Shown: positions 35,451 through 46,700, counted from the stretch's first letter. The stretch is DNA of 64,000 nt from Schistocephalus solidus (GCA_017591395.1 WEDG01001007.1:248001-312000), one strand, 5' to 3'. A program made the numbers and translations. Notes: generated from the letters alone by a model not told the origin.

Positions 35451-35813
35451 CGACAGTTCGACCGTCGTAGTCCGACGATGTCCACCGTATGCTCATGGGA
35501 AAGTTGAGCAGGGACGGTGACTTGCGCGTGATTTAGTTTAAAGTGATAGTAGACTTGCGATGCATCTACCGCACTCTCCTCCTCCCCCACCTGAGCCCGG
35601 TGTCAAGACAGAGTCAAGAAGACCGGAGGCGGGAGAGGACGCAGGTGGCTGGCGCGGCTAGGTCCCTTAAGTCCAAGCCGCCCCTAGGCGTGCCACCACA
35701 CCTCCATGTTCGGCATTTGTTATGGGAGCGCAACCCGAATAACGCATGCCGTGCCCTGATGTGGCCCCTGTGTTGGTCCAACGCATCTACCACGTGGCCC
35801 GTTTAGGGGGCAC
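35451..35813 (-). repeat. SINE-like repeat (A-type), copy 3
   Basis: In SINE sense on the - strand: the 5' end (GCCCCCTAAACGGG complement) is at about 35813 and the 3' hairpin is at 35460-35480 (stem CGTCG/CGACG). It is followed without gap by another copy in the same orientation, separated only by a short CA stretch. Confidence 0.8.
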
Positions 35814-35817
35814 ACAC

Positions 35818-36177
35818 GACAGTTCGACCGTCGTAGTCCGACGATGTCCACCGTATGCTCCATGGGAAAGTGGAGCAGGGACAGTGACTTGCGCGTGATT
35901 TAGTTTAAAGTGATAGTAGACTTGCGCTGCATCTACCGCACTCTCTCCTCCTCCCCCACCTGAGCCCGGTGTCAAGACAGAGTCAAGAAGACCGGAGGCG
36001 GGAGAGGACGCAGGTGGCTGGCGCGGCCGGGTCCCCTAAGTCCTACCGCCCCTAGGCGTGCCACCACACCTCCATGTTCGGCATTTGTTATGGGAGCGCA
36101 ACCCGAATAACGCCTGCCGTGCCCTAATATGGCCCCCGTATTGGTCCAACGCATCTACCACGTGGCCCGTTTAGGGG

Positions 36178-36178
<1 letters not shown>
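35818..36178 (-). repeat. SINE-like repeat (A-type), copy 4
   Basis: Tandem to copy 3, very similar over its full 360 bp. Its 5' side abuts the (CA)n tract at 36179-36215. Confidence 0.8.

Positions 36179-36215
<37 letters not shown>
36179..36215. repeat. (CA)18 microsatellite, RTE 3' tail
   Basis: Uninterrupted CA repeat, read as (TG)n on the - strand directly after the 3' end of the RTE element at 36215-38890. I interpret it as the element's microsatellite tail. It is also the site next to which copy 4 lies. Confidence 0.85.
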
Positions 36216-36217
<2 letters not shown>

Positions 36218-36972
36218 CAGTTCGATTGTCGTAGTCTGACGATGTCCACCGTATGCTCCACAGAAGGGTGGTGCAGGGACGGTGACTTGCGCGTGATTTA
36301 TTATAAAATGATAGTAAACTTGCGCAGCATCTACCGCAATCTCTCCTCCCCGAGGTGAGCCCGGTGTCATGACAGAGTCAAGATGATCGCAGATGGGAGA
36401 GGGTGCAGGTAGCCGGCACGATCGGAGCTGCCCCTGGCCGCACCACCACACCTGGCTCGGATCCCACGGAGTGGGAGTGCCGTAAAGGCCGCATTAAGAA
36501 GGAGCCATTGCAGCCTGACTCTCAGTCCGCCAGTCAGCCACTCCACACAAAACACACATTGGGCTGACCACGCGGTCCGAGTTATCCCGTCAGTTGGCAA
36601 CCTTCCAAGCCACGGCTTGTAGTGAACCGTGATAGTTTCAAGCGCGTCAGATTGTTTATAGTGAGGAAAATTCACTGAGCCGTCGACCTCACTCTCTCCC
36701 CCACCCCACAATCAGACCACCGTCCGAGCCGGTCAGTTAGCCGATGTGGGAGTGGGCGCGTAGGCTGACGGGTCGGCGTACCCGTCTTCGAGCGCCACAG
36801 CACGATCTGGCCCCCATAACGCACCTACCAGGATTATTTAAATCAGGGGATATGGAGGAGCCATCGCCATCCCAGTCCACTGGTCAGCCACTCAACACAC
36901 ACAACACATACACTGGGCCGACGGCGTGCACTGGCGTAAGCGTCAGATTGGCAGCCTTCCAATCCACGTTTT

Positions 36973-37554
36973 CTAGGACACCTTGATATTCTCAGGTAGG
37001 TGATGATGGCGAAGGTGTTGTCTATCTATTGGTGATGGTAGTGTGCACTGATATGACTTAGCCTCCAGTGGGTTAACGCATTTCGTCGTGGAGCTGCATG
37101 TGTCCCAATAGGCCCATGCGGTGTGAAAATCTGCGGTAGCAGTAAGGGCAGTGGAGGCAGGCGCATGGACTGTATGTCGGAGCCCCAGACACTGGTTCAC
37201 CAGCCTCCGTGCGATAGATTCGCAGGTGACTGACCAGGCCGATTCTTGAGTTGAAGTTGCGGGCGCATTGTGGGTAGGAGAAATCAGGAGAGGCTGGGAG
37301 GGGGGGATGTCATTCGTGGTAGTGGGGATAACAGTAGCGGTACGAATGGCAGGAGCGGAGAGTGTGTCTGGGGTATCGGTGTTGTCGGCATTGCAGTAAA
37401 TTCGGCTGTCAGGGATGCGCATGTGGCCGAATAGGTCCATGCGATGAGTGAGTGCGCGAGGACAGTAAGGACAATGGAGGCGGTGATCTCTGCTGTGTGT
37501 TGGTGCTCCAGGCACTGGTTCATCTTGGAAAGGACAAGGCAGTGATCCGTCCAT
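36973..37554 (-). pseudogene. RTE C-terminal region with Cys/His finger-like motif
   Basis: 193 codons open, beginning across the deletion junction: endonuclease sequence, then EPVPGAPTHSRDHRLHCPYC and PRALTHRMDLFGHMRIPDS. CPYC ... H-x6-H resembles a C2H2 finger such as is found at the C terminus of flatworm RTE proteins. The last zinc ligand His in MRIHD is Pro here (MRIPD). The Thr/Pro-rich stretch after it (NTDTPDTLSAPAIRTATVIP) is typical of the family as I remember it. Confidence 0.6.
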
Positions 37555-38299
37555 CCATCAGCACCGGGGATCGCCTTTGTCACCAGCACGTCCTGTTTAT
37601 CTCGCCTCTGGACGAGAAAATAGTCCAAGAGGTGCCAGTGTCTCGACCGGGGGTGTACCCAGGTCGCCTTTTGCCGCATCTCAAGGTGGAAGGTGTTGGT
37701 CAGAATTAGATGGTGTTCGGCGCAGGTTAGAAGAGAAAAAGATCGTTGTCATTGAAGCCAGCGAGACCATGGGGACTCAGCTCTCCTACCCACGAGGCAC
37801 GGTCTGTCCCGACATGGGCGTTAAAATCACCAAGGACAATTAACTTGTCCGCCTTCGGCACAGTAGCCAGCAGGACGTGCAGGTCCTCGTAGCATTTTTC
37901 CTTCGCCGCATCAGAGCTCGTCATTGGGGGATCGTAGGCGCTGATGATGATGATGATGATGAACTTGTCTCCCAGAAGAGGCAGGCAGAGGCTCATCAGG
38001 CGATCATTGATACCCTTCGGCAGACAGGGCAAACGTCTCACGATGTCGTTCCGGCTTGCAAAGGCGACACCAGCGTCGCGTCGCTCTGCCTTCGGCCGGC
38101 CGCTCCAGAAGAAGCTGAAGCCGGCACCCACCTCCAGCTGACCCTGCTCAGAAAATCGGGTCTTGCTGAGAGCAGCATTGTCCACCTTGTAGCGCGCCAG
38201 TTCCCGAGCGACTAGTGCCGTCCTCCTTTCCGGCCGGTTGCTCCTCCGATTGGCTAAAAGGGAATGAACATTCCAGGCTGCTAGTGTGACCGGACTCAC
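37530..38299 (-). pseudogene. RTE-type endonuclease
   Basis: Opens with [20 protein letters not shown] (residue N of WNVHSL is the catalytic Asn position), then [69 protein letters not shown] and, after a frameshift near 37730, WVHPRSRHWHLLDYFLVQRR and WTDHCLVLSKMN. These are the boxes of the RTE/BovB type APE endonuclease. The usual ETR box reads KTR. A run of six isoleucines (from an ATT/ATC repeat on the - strand at about 37948-37968) interrupts it. Confidence 0.85.
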
Positions 38300-38898
38300 C
38301 CGAGCAGCCCGGAGGGTATGGCGTGGGGGATGGGGATGGGGGTATTGTTGTTTGTTTGAGTTTTAAGACCGCGTATTTTTCGATCTGCGAGCCACGGCCG
38401 GCTGCAGAAAACGTGAGACCCAGTATTTGTTTGTTTGTTTAGGGCACAATTTCTAGCCCCATTCCTCCATGAGGAGGCAAGCAGTGCTGCCCCTAAATAG
38501 GACTGCTTGGGCATCCCAGACGGCTGCCGAACTCCACTATGGGTTACAGTTTAACTTTAGTAGGAGAGCGACCCGAGTTAACCTGGGCCGCCTACGGGAT
38601 TGCTGTCGCCCCCATCTTAGGACTTTTTGAGAGAGGAAGGTGGGAATTTCGGGAGTCAGACCTACCGGGTATGGAGGCACACATAGCACTGGAGACCCTC
38701 ACCTGGTTTAGCTCTCCGGTCGTGATGGTTACCTGGGGTGTGACCGCTTGAAAGAGTGCAGCTACTAGGAGCCGCAGGTGAGAGTTGGGCACCAGTTAGA
38801 GGCGGCCACAGGAGCATTCACCACCTTTACGAGACAAATAGAGCGACCAAATGCTATCTGTGTGGTGCTACCCCTTAATAATATCTTCTACAGCCCCC

Positions 38899-39263
38899 CG
38901 ACAGTTCGACCGTCGTAGTCCGACGATGTCCACCGTATGCGCCATGGAAGGGTGGTGCAGGGACGGTGACTTGCGCGTGAATTAGTTTTAAGTGATAGTA
39001 GCCTTGTGCTGCAGCTACCGCACTCTCTCCTCCTCCCCACCTGAGCCCGGTGTCAAGACAGAGTCAAGAATACCGGAGGCGGAAGAGGACGCAGGTGACT
39101 GGCGCGGCTGGGTCACCTAAGTCCAAGCCGCCCCTAGGCGTGCCACCACACCTCCATGTTCGGCATTTGTTATGGGAGCGCAACCCGAATAACGCCTGCC
39201 GTGCCCTAATGTGGCCCCCGTGTTGGTCCAACGCATCTACCACGTGGCCCGTTTAGGGGGCAC
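38899..39263 (-). repeat. SINE-like repeat (A-type), copy 5
   Basis: Full-length copy in the same orientation, its 3' end touching the 5' end of the RTE element. Its 5' side is followed by a CACACA stretch and another B-type copy. Confidence 0.8.
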
Positions 39264-39284
39264 TACACCCCCCACACACACACA

Positions 39285-39829
39285 CGATAGTTCGACCGTC
39301 GATTTTGACGAGGTTCACTGTAAGCTCTACAGATGGGAGTTACAGGTACGGTGACTTGTGCGTGATTTCTTTTAAAGTGCTAGTAGACTTGCACAGCATC
39401 TACCACACTCTCTCCTCCCCCCACCTATGCCCGGTGTCAAGGCAGATTCACGAAGACCGGAGGCGGGAGAGGGTGCAGGTGGCTGGCACGGCTGGAGCCG
39501 CCCCTGGGCATGCCACCACACCTGGCTCGGATACCACGGATTGGGAGTGCTATAAGGGCCACATTAAGAAGGAGCCATTGTAACCTGATTCTCAGTCCGC
39601 CAGTCAACCACTCCACACAAAACACACATTGGACTGACCACGCGCTTCTAGTGTTCCCGTCAGTTGGCAATTTTCCAAGCCACGGCTTTTAGCGCACCAT
39701 TATAGTTTCAAGGGTGTCGGATTGTTTATGGTGAGGAAAATGCGCTGAATTTTCGACCTCAATCTCTCTCTCATGCCCACAATCAGACTACCGTCCGAGC
39801 CGGTCAGCTGTCTGATGTGGGAGTAGACG
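39285..39829 (-). repeat. 5'-truncated RTE 3'-end copy (B-type)
   Basis: About 545 bp matching the 3' UTR of the RTE at 36215-36770. The terminal hairpin is kept with a changed loop (CGTCG-ATTT-TGACG, one wobble). It is flanked on its 3' side by a CA tract (39266-39284). Confidence 0.75.
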
Positions 39830-39869
39830 TTAAGAGGCACACATACGCACACACGACGATATTACACAA

Positions 39870-40220
39870 CAGTTCGATCGTCGTAGTCCGACGATGTCCA
39901 CCATATGCTCCACAGAGGGGTGGTGAAGGGACGATGACTTGCGTGTGGGTTAGTTTTAAGTTAAAGTAGCCTTGCGCTGCAGCTACCGCACTCTCTCCTC
40001 CTCCCCCTCTTGAGCCCGGAGTCAACAAAACCGAAGATGAAAGAGGGTGCAGGTGGCTGGCGCGGTCGGGGTCCCTAGGTCCTAGCCGCCCCTAGGCGTG
40101 CCACCACATACCCCCATGTTTGGCATTTTTTAGCGGAGCGCAACCCGAATAACGCCTGCCGTGCCCTAATGTGGCCTCCGTGTTGTTCCAACGCATCCAC
40201 CACGTGTCCCGTTTAGGGGA
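39870..40220 (-). repeat. SINE-like repeat (A-type), copy 6
   Basis: Last copy of the array, flanked by CACACACACGCACACACC at 40221-40238. Confidence 0.75.
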
Positions 40221-40238
40221 CACACACACGCACACACC

Positions 40239-41289
40239 AGACAGTATCTAATAACGACTTGAAAGATACCGACGTCAGTTTTTAAATTATGCGATTAATG
40301 AGATCTATGACATCCACCAAGGCCTAATCCTTAGATGTGGCTAGCCCCCAATTGGCCGTCAGAATTGAAAAGAGGGGTCCAGATGCTTTTGTTTGGAAGA
40401 CCTACCTTGAAGGAAGCACGAGACATTAAAGCCTAAGGAAGTCTGAAGCTGATTGGGGTCAAATCTGCGCCTTTTAATTTCCTCAGAAAGTGATCACTAC
40501 CTTGGAGTACATTAAGATGAATTAAGATTTATAGGCGCAGACCGGAAGTTGATATGAATATTTTGGCCACAGTGGGATAACTGCGTAATATTCATTAAAT
40601 TACCACAGGCATCCAGTAATATATATTAAGGTTACACCATACACCATACTGGCAGCATTGATAAGCCGAACCCCCAGTCTCAACTGTGTCATGCAGCGGC
40701 AGAATATCGGCGGAACACCTGTCAGAACTTTTGGCTGCCAGCATGGTGTGCCGTATAACCCCGGTAAAATCTCTGCAAGTGAGTGCGTTTTTTTAGATTT
40801 ATTAGTTAACTTTCATGGCAAAGGCAATTCATTTTGAATCCTTTATTCAAGAGCGTCATTCCTTAATAACTATGGCATAGTATCATCCTTTGATTTAGAG
40901 GTGTTTTGCATCGGATTCCGCGCAACCCCTCGTCAATACGAGTTTCAAGATTATTTTTAGACGAAAAACTAGGTATCAGAAGGTTGAACTCGGGATCCGA
41001 AACTCATCATAGGCGTCGGCGACATCGACAATCTTTGAATCGAACATTTTCATAAGGTTTCTTGAGAATTTTTAGTACCGACTTTTCACCAATGGGCGCT
41101 CGGATTGTTTGTTTGAGGTTGTCTTCCGCAGCGTTTCAACTCAAAAACCTCACAACAGAGCAACAGTGCCAAGTAAAAATATTTTTTTGTGGTTCGCGAT
41201 CGTCATGTCATATTGTCGTCCGGGGACGCTGCAGTATTTTTTGTAGCAGGTAGCGGGCCAGACCTCAGCCGTGCACGACCTGCAGGTTC
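40239..41289. other. unkempt intron 2, middle part: nothing recognised
   Basis: No repeat copy or exon-like frame was recognised. Confidence 0.4.
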
Positions 41290-41420
41290 GCAACTGAAAT
41301 GCGAAAATTCGAGTCCCAGGAAGTAATATTGATAAGAAGTGGACGTGATCGCTGGGACAAGGGGTTTATTTGCCCGGCCTTTAGGATTCCTGCTTGAACC
41401 TACTCGCAACCGATTATTCG
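41290..41420. repeat. Dispersed repeat with GATCGCTGGGACAAG motif
   Basis: GAGTCCCAGGAAGTAATATTG ... GATCGCTGGGACAAGGGGTTTATTTGCC resembles 54355-54420, and the motif recurs inverted at about 54548-54575. Family unknown; possibly the end of a Penelope-like or RTE element. Confidence 0.5.
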
Positions 41421-41776
41421 TTAGGCCCAAAATCCCTCTTATTTTGCAGCTAGAACTGACTGAAGGCCTTTTCATTATCCGCCATCCGCAGCTAGGTTGG
41501 CTGCGAAGAAGGTTGAACAGGTTATAACTAAAAATACTTGCCTTTTCAACGTGAGTGCCGATTTGGTACCGTTTATTTCTACAATGATAAGCTCGTATGC
41601 TAACTGAGGACTCGGCTGAAGCCAGTTACGACGACCAGGACGATTCGCCAATTAGAGTACGACCTTCCAGCGACAACTGCCGCGGCTGACTGATTTCGGC
41701 ATTTCCCATGTGGGAACGCGTTTGCGTGGTTGTTTTTTTGGACTGAATTCGTTATATGTTTTGATGACCAAAATAA

Positions 41777-41804
<28 letters not shown>
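41777..41804. repeat. (CCG)n tract
   Basis: About nine perfect CCG units followed by CCACCACG, at the edge of a GC-rich stretch extending to about 42230 that also has CCGCGCCGCGCCGCGCC (41953-41970) and (TGC)5-6 at 42182-42200. Confidence 0.85.
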
Positions 41805-41807
<3 letters not shown>

Positions 41808-42899
41808 GCATATCTCACAGGCATTTTTATACTAAAAGTGGTCATCCAATGAGAAGAGTTTAGCAAGGGGCAGAGTAGGAGGAGACTGGGTAAGCTGCCG
41901 AGTTGGGAAGAGGAAGCTGTGAGGCGAGCTGTCTCGCTAAAACCCCTTCTCTCCGCGCCGCGCCGCGCCTTGGGGAACAGAGGGATGAAAAGGAGGAACA
42001 GAAGCGATGGGCGAGCAGGCCATCATGTGACCTTGCCGCCAGAAGTACGCACCCTTGCCTTGGAGTATCAACGCGCATGTGCCCACGCACACGCTGGTTT
42101 CGGTCAAAACCCAGCCTTCTTCGGGTAACATCGCCTCGCGGTTTTGACATGATTTCTTCATTTTGCCTTCATAATAGCTGTGACTGCTGCTGCTGCTGCT
42201 GTTTCTCCTCGCTTTTCGTACGCTGTAGCTTCGTGATTTTCACAGAGTACTTCGCAGTAAAATTGAGCAATCCTGAGAGAGGGAGAAATAGTTACTCGCC
42301 TTATCTCCACTTATTTTATCTGGGTTTACTGTAAAAAATGGCTTAAGTCGAGAATGGGCGATGTGGTGGACTTGACATCTTACTTCTTTCTGCGCTAACC
42401 ACGTCGGCCTACTTGTTTCTTTTCTACACGATGTGATAATGTGAGGGTTTACTAACGCCAGTGTTAGTGTGCTACTATCCAACGCGGCAGGTTTTCAGGC
42501 ACGTACAAACTTGCGTACACAGTCATAGCGGTAGCCTAGGTGTCAGAAGGGGCTGGAAGTGCCAAGCAGAGATTAGTAACTCGAACTGCTCTCGAGACTT
42601 GCGTTAATAGCATAGCAAATATTTCCAAAAATCGTTACGTTTCCTCTCCGGTAAAATCGATAAATAGCTGCCAATTGCAAGTCATTTCTATGCAATTAAA
42701 TTTCAATATGTACTTGTAGGTAAGTTGTTTTGACTGATACTAAAGGGGTTTATATAAAAAAAGGTGACAGCTTAAGTGAGCGAGTGTTCTGCTCGAGAAT
42801 GTCAGATGACCTGGTCCAGGCTTCTCGTATTCTGAAGCCGTAGGATCGAGGCAAATTTAGGCGATGTATGTCCTTAACTCAGCACTCATTGTCGATTAA
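41805..42899. other. GC-rich stretch in unkempt intron 2
   Basis: 41880-42230 is clearly more GC-rich and CpG-rich than its surroundings. A 143-codon + frame (41903-42334) contains a CCCCCC run from the TGC repeat and a non-conserved sequence, so I do not call it a gene. It could be an internal promoter or an alternative first exon; nothing proves it. Confidence 0.35.
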
Positions 42900-43165
42900 C
42901 CGGCAGTCCTTCGTCGTTTTCAACTATGTCCATCGTATGCACCGCAACAGCGTGGTGCAAGGACGGTGCGTTGCGCTGGATCCTAGTGAGAGTAGACTTT
43001 CACAACATCTACCTCACTCTTTCTTCCACTCCCCCACCTGTCAAGTCAGAGTCAAGAAGACCGTAAATGGGAGAGGGCACTGGCCGCCCACGCACTGTGG
43101 TCCAACACCGACAAGAACACTACAACACAGGGAGGGGCGGCTCGGAGTGGGAGTGCTATAAATCG
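42900..43165 (-). repeat. Diverged RTE 3'-end copy (B-type)
   Basis: Recognisable through GTCCATCGTATGCACCG, GGTGCAAGGACGGTG, ACATCTACCTCACTCT, GTCAGAGTCAAGAAGACC and GGAGTGGGAGTGCTATAAA. Much more diverged than the copies at 36-40 kb, so older. Confidence 0.65.
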
Positions 43166-45849
43166 CCATCGGGGGAAGTTGTTATAATTCGTTGTACTTC
43201 ACCCTCAGCCAACTATCTTCCTATACAGGACCCTTTGCGTCGGGAAGGTTCCAAACCGCATACTTATGGTGACAAACTGAATGCCTACTGGGAGCTGAGT
43301 TAACCTCACTCGTTGCCTCACGCGTAAGTCGCCTTTCCGTGTCGAGACGACTGGGGATGCAATCGAATGCAATATGGTGCCGAACTGCTATCTGACGTGC
43401 GCCACACGCCGCTTCTCATTACCACAATCTCACACACACGCAAACACTTAGTAAACCCGTTTTTTCCGACGTGTGTACGCATCAGTGTTCGATGGAACAT
43501 CACATCTAATTTGTTCAACAACCCTGCCATGCAAAGGGCCAATCCTCGTAGGTACTTGAAATTGGTACAGCCTGGTCTTGCTGGCTTAGGTGATGTGACA
43601 GATTGTACCTATCCACGCGTGAAGATCGGCGGCAACGGATTTGAACGACTTGATCTTTTCCATCCTCTAGTGACAGAAACCGAATACCGACGGTATAAGA
43701 ACCACTTCCATGTTTAACGCGCTTAGTCAAACCAGGTTTTGAATTGATGTCTTCCTCGACGCCTTCAGGTGGGCAGCGGCGTCGATCGAGGACAGCAACT
43801 GAGCTCATGTGGCGGACGACGAAGAATTTATACGAGCCACCCCAGTCGTCTTTCGTTGAATGGCCTGAGATATCCTCGCGCTGTTGTCTCTGCGATCGTA
43901 GGCTGTCTCATTTGAGACGAAGTCGGTGTACTTCATTTTGAGAGATGGTCCTCACGCGGCAGTAATGAAATGCTTCCAGTTTTCGCTGACCAGCATTCAC
44001 AAGCGTCGTTAGTGAGCATACACCACTCATCTATGCGTGGTCTGCGTCTTGGTTACTTCTGGTTCAGCTGGTGTGGAGGATCCGCACTTGCGGGGCATGT
44101 GCAGGCGGAGGTTTCACACCAAGCGGTGGCGGTATCTTGTCCCACTACCAGTCACCATGACTCAGACAAGCTATTGCTATTGGAGAGAAAAGAGTCAGAA
44201 GGGTCGATCCCGTTCGGATCTCCCGCATCATTTTCTTGCTATAAGCAGTTATAGCGCCCCAGTATATCGCAGCTAACTTGGTACTTTGTTTTTGGAAGTT
44301 GGCAGCTGACGGGATTACTCGGTCCATTAGAATGAGAATCCGACTGCAGTTGCCCCTTTCGAGAGGGAAGCAATACTACTCATATAGTGTAAGATACCTG
44401 TACGTGTGTAGCACGCGTGGATGAAGTCTTTCACGCACCTTCAGCCGTCACAATGACGCTGATTTCCGTCCCTCTTAACCCTCTCTTGCGGCCGCGGGTG
44501 CGGGAAGAGTGGAAGGAGGTAGAAACAGCCAAAAACACCTTTACCTTAAGTACTTCACACGCAGGCCATGCCCGCGTCCTGTCCTGAATAATGTTGTCCT
44601 CATCTCCCACCCTTGACCGACCTTCGATAACTATATGATACTATCTACTCATCTGTGGAGGATCAGATTTTCTTGATCTGGTTTTTTTTAACGCTGGTTG
44701 CCCCCTACTCTTAACTGTGATGTAAAGTTTACCTTCATCACTACTTCGTCTGAAACGTGATCCACTTGTTCGATGGAAACAGTAAAGTTTGGCGCTTTGG
44801 GGTGGCTCTATTAATGACCTTTGGAGGCAGGGGCATTTTGACCAGAACAGCACCGTCCTAGGGTTTATTATGCAGTACCTATTTCATCAACGCCGCTGAG
44901 AAAGGCAATGGGACGAAAATTTTACTTCTGCAAAGATTATGAAAACGTTCGCTAAGCCGTCGTTCTACGATATTTCAGCCTTACCTAATACACCCTAGCT
45001 AGTTAAATGATGGTAAACTGAAAGATTGGACTCGAGTTCCTTGAACTACTGCACCTGTTTTGCCGCTGCCAGCCTCACTGTTCTGGCGAAAACCTATTTT
45101 GTCGTGGTATTAGCCTATGACCAAGAAGAGACATCAGAATGCTCTCTCTAATCCTGCCCTTGGTAGTGACTTTACTGTTCTTTCTTTGATCAGTTTTAGC
45201 CCTCACGAAGTCAGTTGTGTTTTTGCATTGGCTTCTTATCTTTGAGTGCGTGGTCAGATATGAAACCCCGAAACTAGCTGCAGTTTCACACGCACACACA
45301 CAGGATGAGTGTCACCTGATCGCCTCACGGTCACGAAGAAATCGACTGGCTCACGCACTGCCCCGTGTTCTCTCTGTGCATGTGTGTGTTTTTATATGCG
45401 CAATGCACCTTTTTGGACGCGATCACGTCCGCGCAGGTTTCGTCATCACATCTTTGTTTGTATAAAATCTGACGAATCGTGTGTAGTTCCGGAATAATGG
45501 CTAATCAACCACTGGCTGTAAAAACAATAGCTCGTATAGTCAAACGAAAGGGAACGCCGTCCTTTCTTTCTTTGTGAAACGTTGGTTTCCTGTTTATTCG
45601 GGGACGTATGAAGGACCGCATGTGTTTCAATAGCAGAAACCTTCAGTGCTTGCTCCTTCGGTTGTAATCTTCTCCAGATGGCTGCCATCAAATAGTTCAG
45701 AAAATCGCTTTTTTCCTCATCCCTATAGTTCTCACTTGTATTATCTTGGTGATTGTCAATCAGACACCAGTGACGCCAGTCTGGAAGTGACTGCGCAGGG
45801 CTCGGTATACCGGGGCGACATCGATAATTTCGAATGACTGAATTCTCAT
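43166..45849. other. unkempt intron 2: nothing recognised
   Basis: Contains open frames up to 116 codons on both strands (43367-43717 +, 43515-43808 -) without recognisable motifs. No exon of unkempt fits between residues N (31883) and D (48814), which join directly. Confidence 0.4.
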
Positions 45850-46700
45850 CAGAGGCACGGGCTTCAATAAATTCTTTGCTTGTCTTTGCTTCTGGTGTGG
45901 ATGATTATCTTCGTGGCTGCGAAGTTAAACTCGTGCCCCGTTTCGTAGGTGTTGGTAGCCACTTGTGATAAACTGTCACCCCGTATCACAACCAGCTTAT
46001 GCTCGTGTATGCGCGATCCAAGCATACGTCCAGTCTGTCCTGTGTAGTAACGGGAACAGTTATTGCACGGAGTGCGATACACTTCACCCGACTATCTATG
46101 ATTTTCATGACCATGCTGCGCTTGGTAGCTTTGGGCCGGTGGGCAATTCCGACATCTAGTTCCCACAACAATGCGCTCGGTCGCTTCTGGCACGTCCTTG
46201 ATATATGACAGCGCATGCAATACCATAGGGGCTTGTTCTGTTTGGGTCCTCCTGAGGCGAACACGTAGGCATCGCCTTATGAACGCCTTCGGATAGGCTT
46301 TCCGCATAAACTGGTCGTGGAGGTAACTGGTCTTTCGTACTTTTTATATCGGATTGCTGCAATGAGGCTCGATGCGTTTGAACAGTGTTCTCACACAGCT
46401 TCGTTTGCCAGCCACCGGGTAGTTGTTGTGAAAATCGAGAAGCTGCTTTGTGTTCATGTCCTTCTTGTAGACAGTTGTTTCTATTTCGCCGTTGGGACGT
46501 CGCCTGACGAGTACATCAGGGTGGGGAGCTGCTGGTCTTTTTCTTCTTCCCTCGCGAGTTGTATGTCTGGGAAGATTGAGTTAAGGTGATTATGGAAATG
46601 CTGCAGCGTGTTCCTCTTGATGATAACAGGCGTGTCATCTACGTAACTGCGCCAAACGATCGGCCGCTGTTGGGTGAAGTTGACCTTTTCCAGCCATTAT
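45850..46700 (-). pseudogene. Penelope-like element relic, family 1 (RT end and GIY-YIG)
   Basis: Read on the - strand in several frames: RPIVWRSYVDDTPVIIKRNT (catalytic YVDD at 46634-46645), FHNHLNSIFPDIQ and QLPTLMYSS, CVRTLF, SYIKDVPEATERI, GIAHRPKATKRSM, then the nuclease part MYRTPCNNCSRYYTGQTGRM and LGSRIHEHKLVVIRGDSLS. RT followed by a GIY-YIG endonuclease (here RYYTGQTG) is the diagnostic layout of Penelope-like elements. Stops and shifts show it is dead. It is unlike the element at 59759-61276. Confidence 0.8.

Larger units (their letters stand above)
36215..38890 (-). mobile_element. RTE-like LINE with the reverse transcriptase deleted
   Basis: Read on the - strand: 5' UTR about 38890-38300, endonuclease 38299-37530, C-terminal Cys/His-rich region 37554-36973, then a 3' UTR of about 760 bp ending in a hairpin and a (TG)18 tail. 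The RT expected between endonuclease and C-terminal region is absent; the break is near 37535. The 3' UTR has the sequence found as stand-alone B-type copies elsewhere. Its parts 36850-36985 and 36480-36660 resemble each other, so the UTR holds an internal duplication. Confidence 0.8.

Noticed and set aside
36367..36711. 114-codon - strand frame, apparently a protein gene
   Set aside because: It lies entirely in the RTE 3' UTR; the equivalent frames in the other B-type copies contain stops and shifts.
35451..40220. CRISPR-like or satellite array
   Set aside because: Repeats are about 360-550 bp dispersed elements of two kinds with microsatellite joints, not short spaced repeats, and the genome is eukaryotic.
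41903..42334. 143-codon + frame with a Cys run
   Set aside because: The Cys run comes from the TGC repeat; overlapping frames on both strands are equally long because of high GC, and no motif is present.
43367..43808. Overlapping frames of about 100 codons on both strands
   Set aside because: No recognisable domain, no splice context linking them to unkempt, and mutual overlap.
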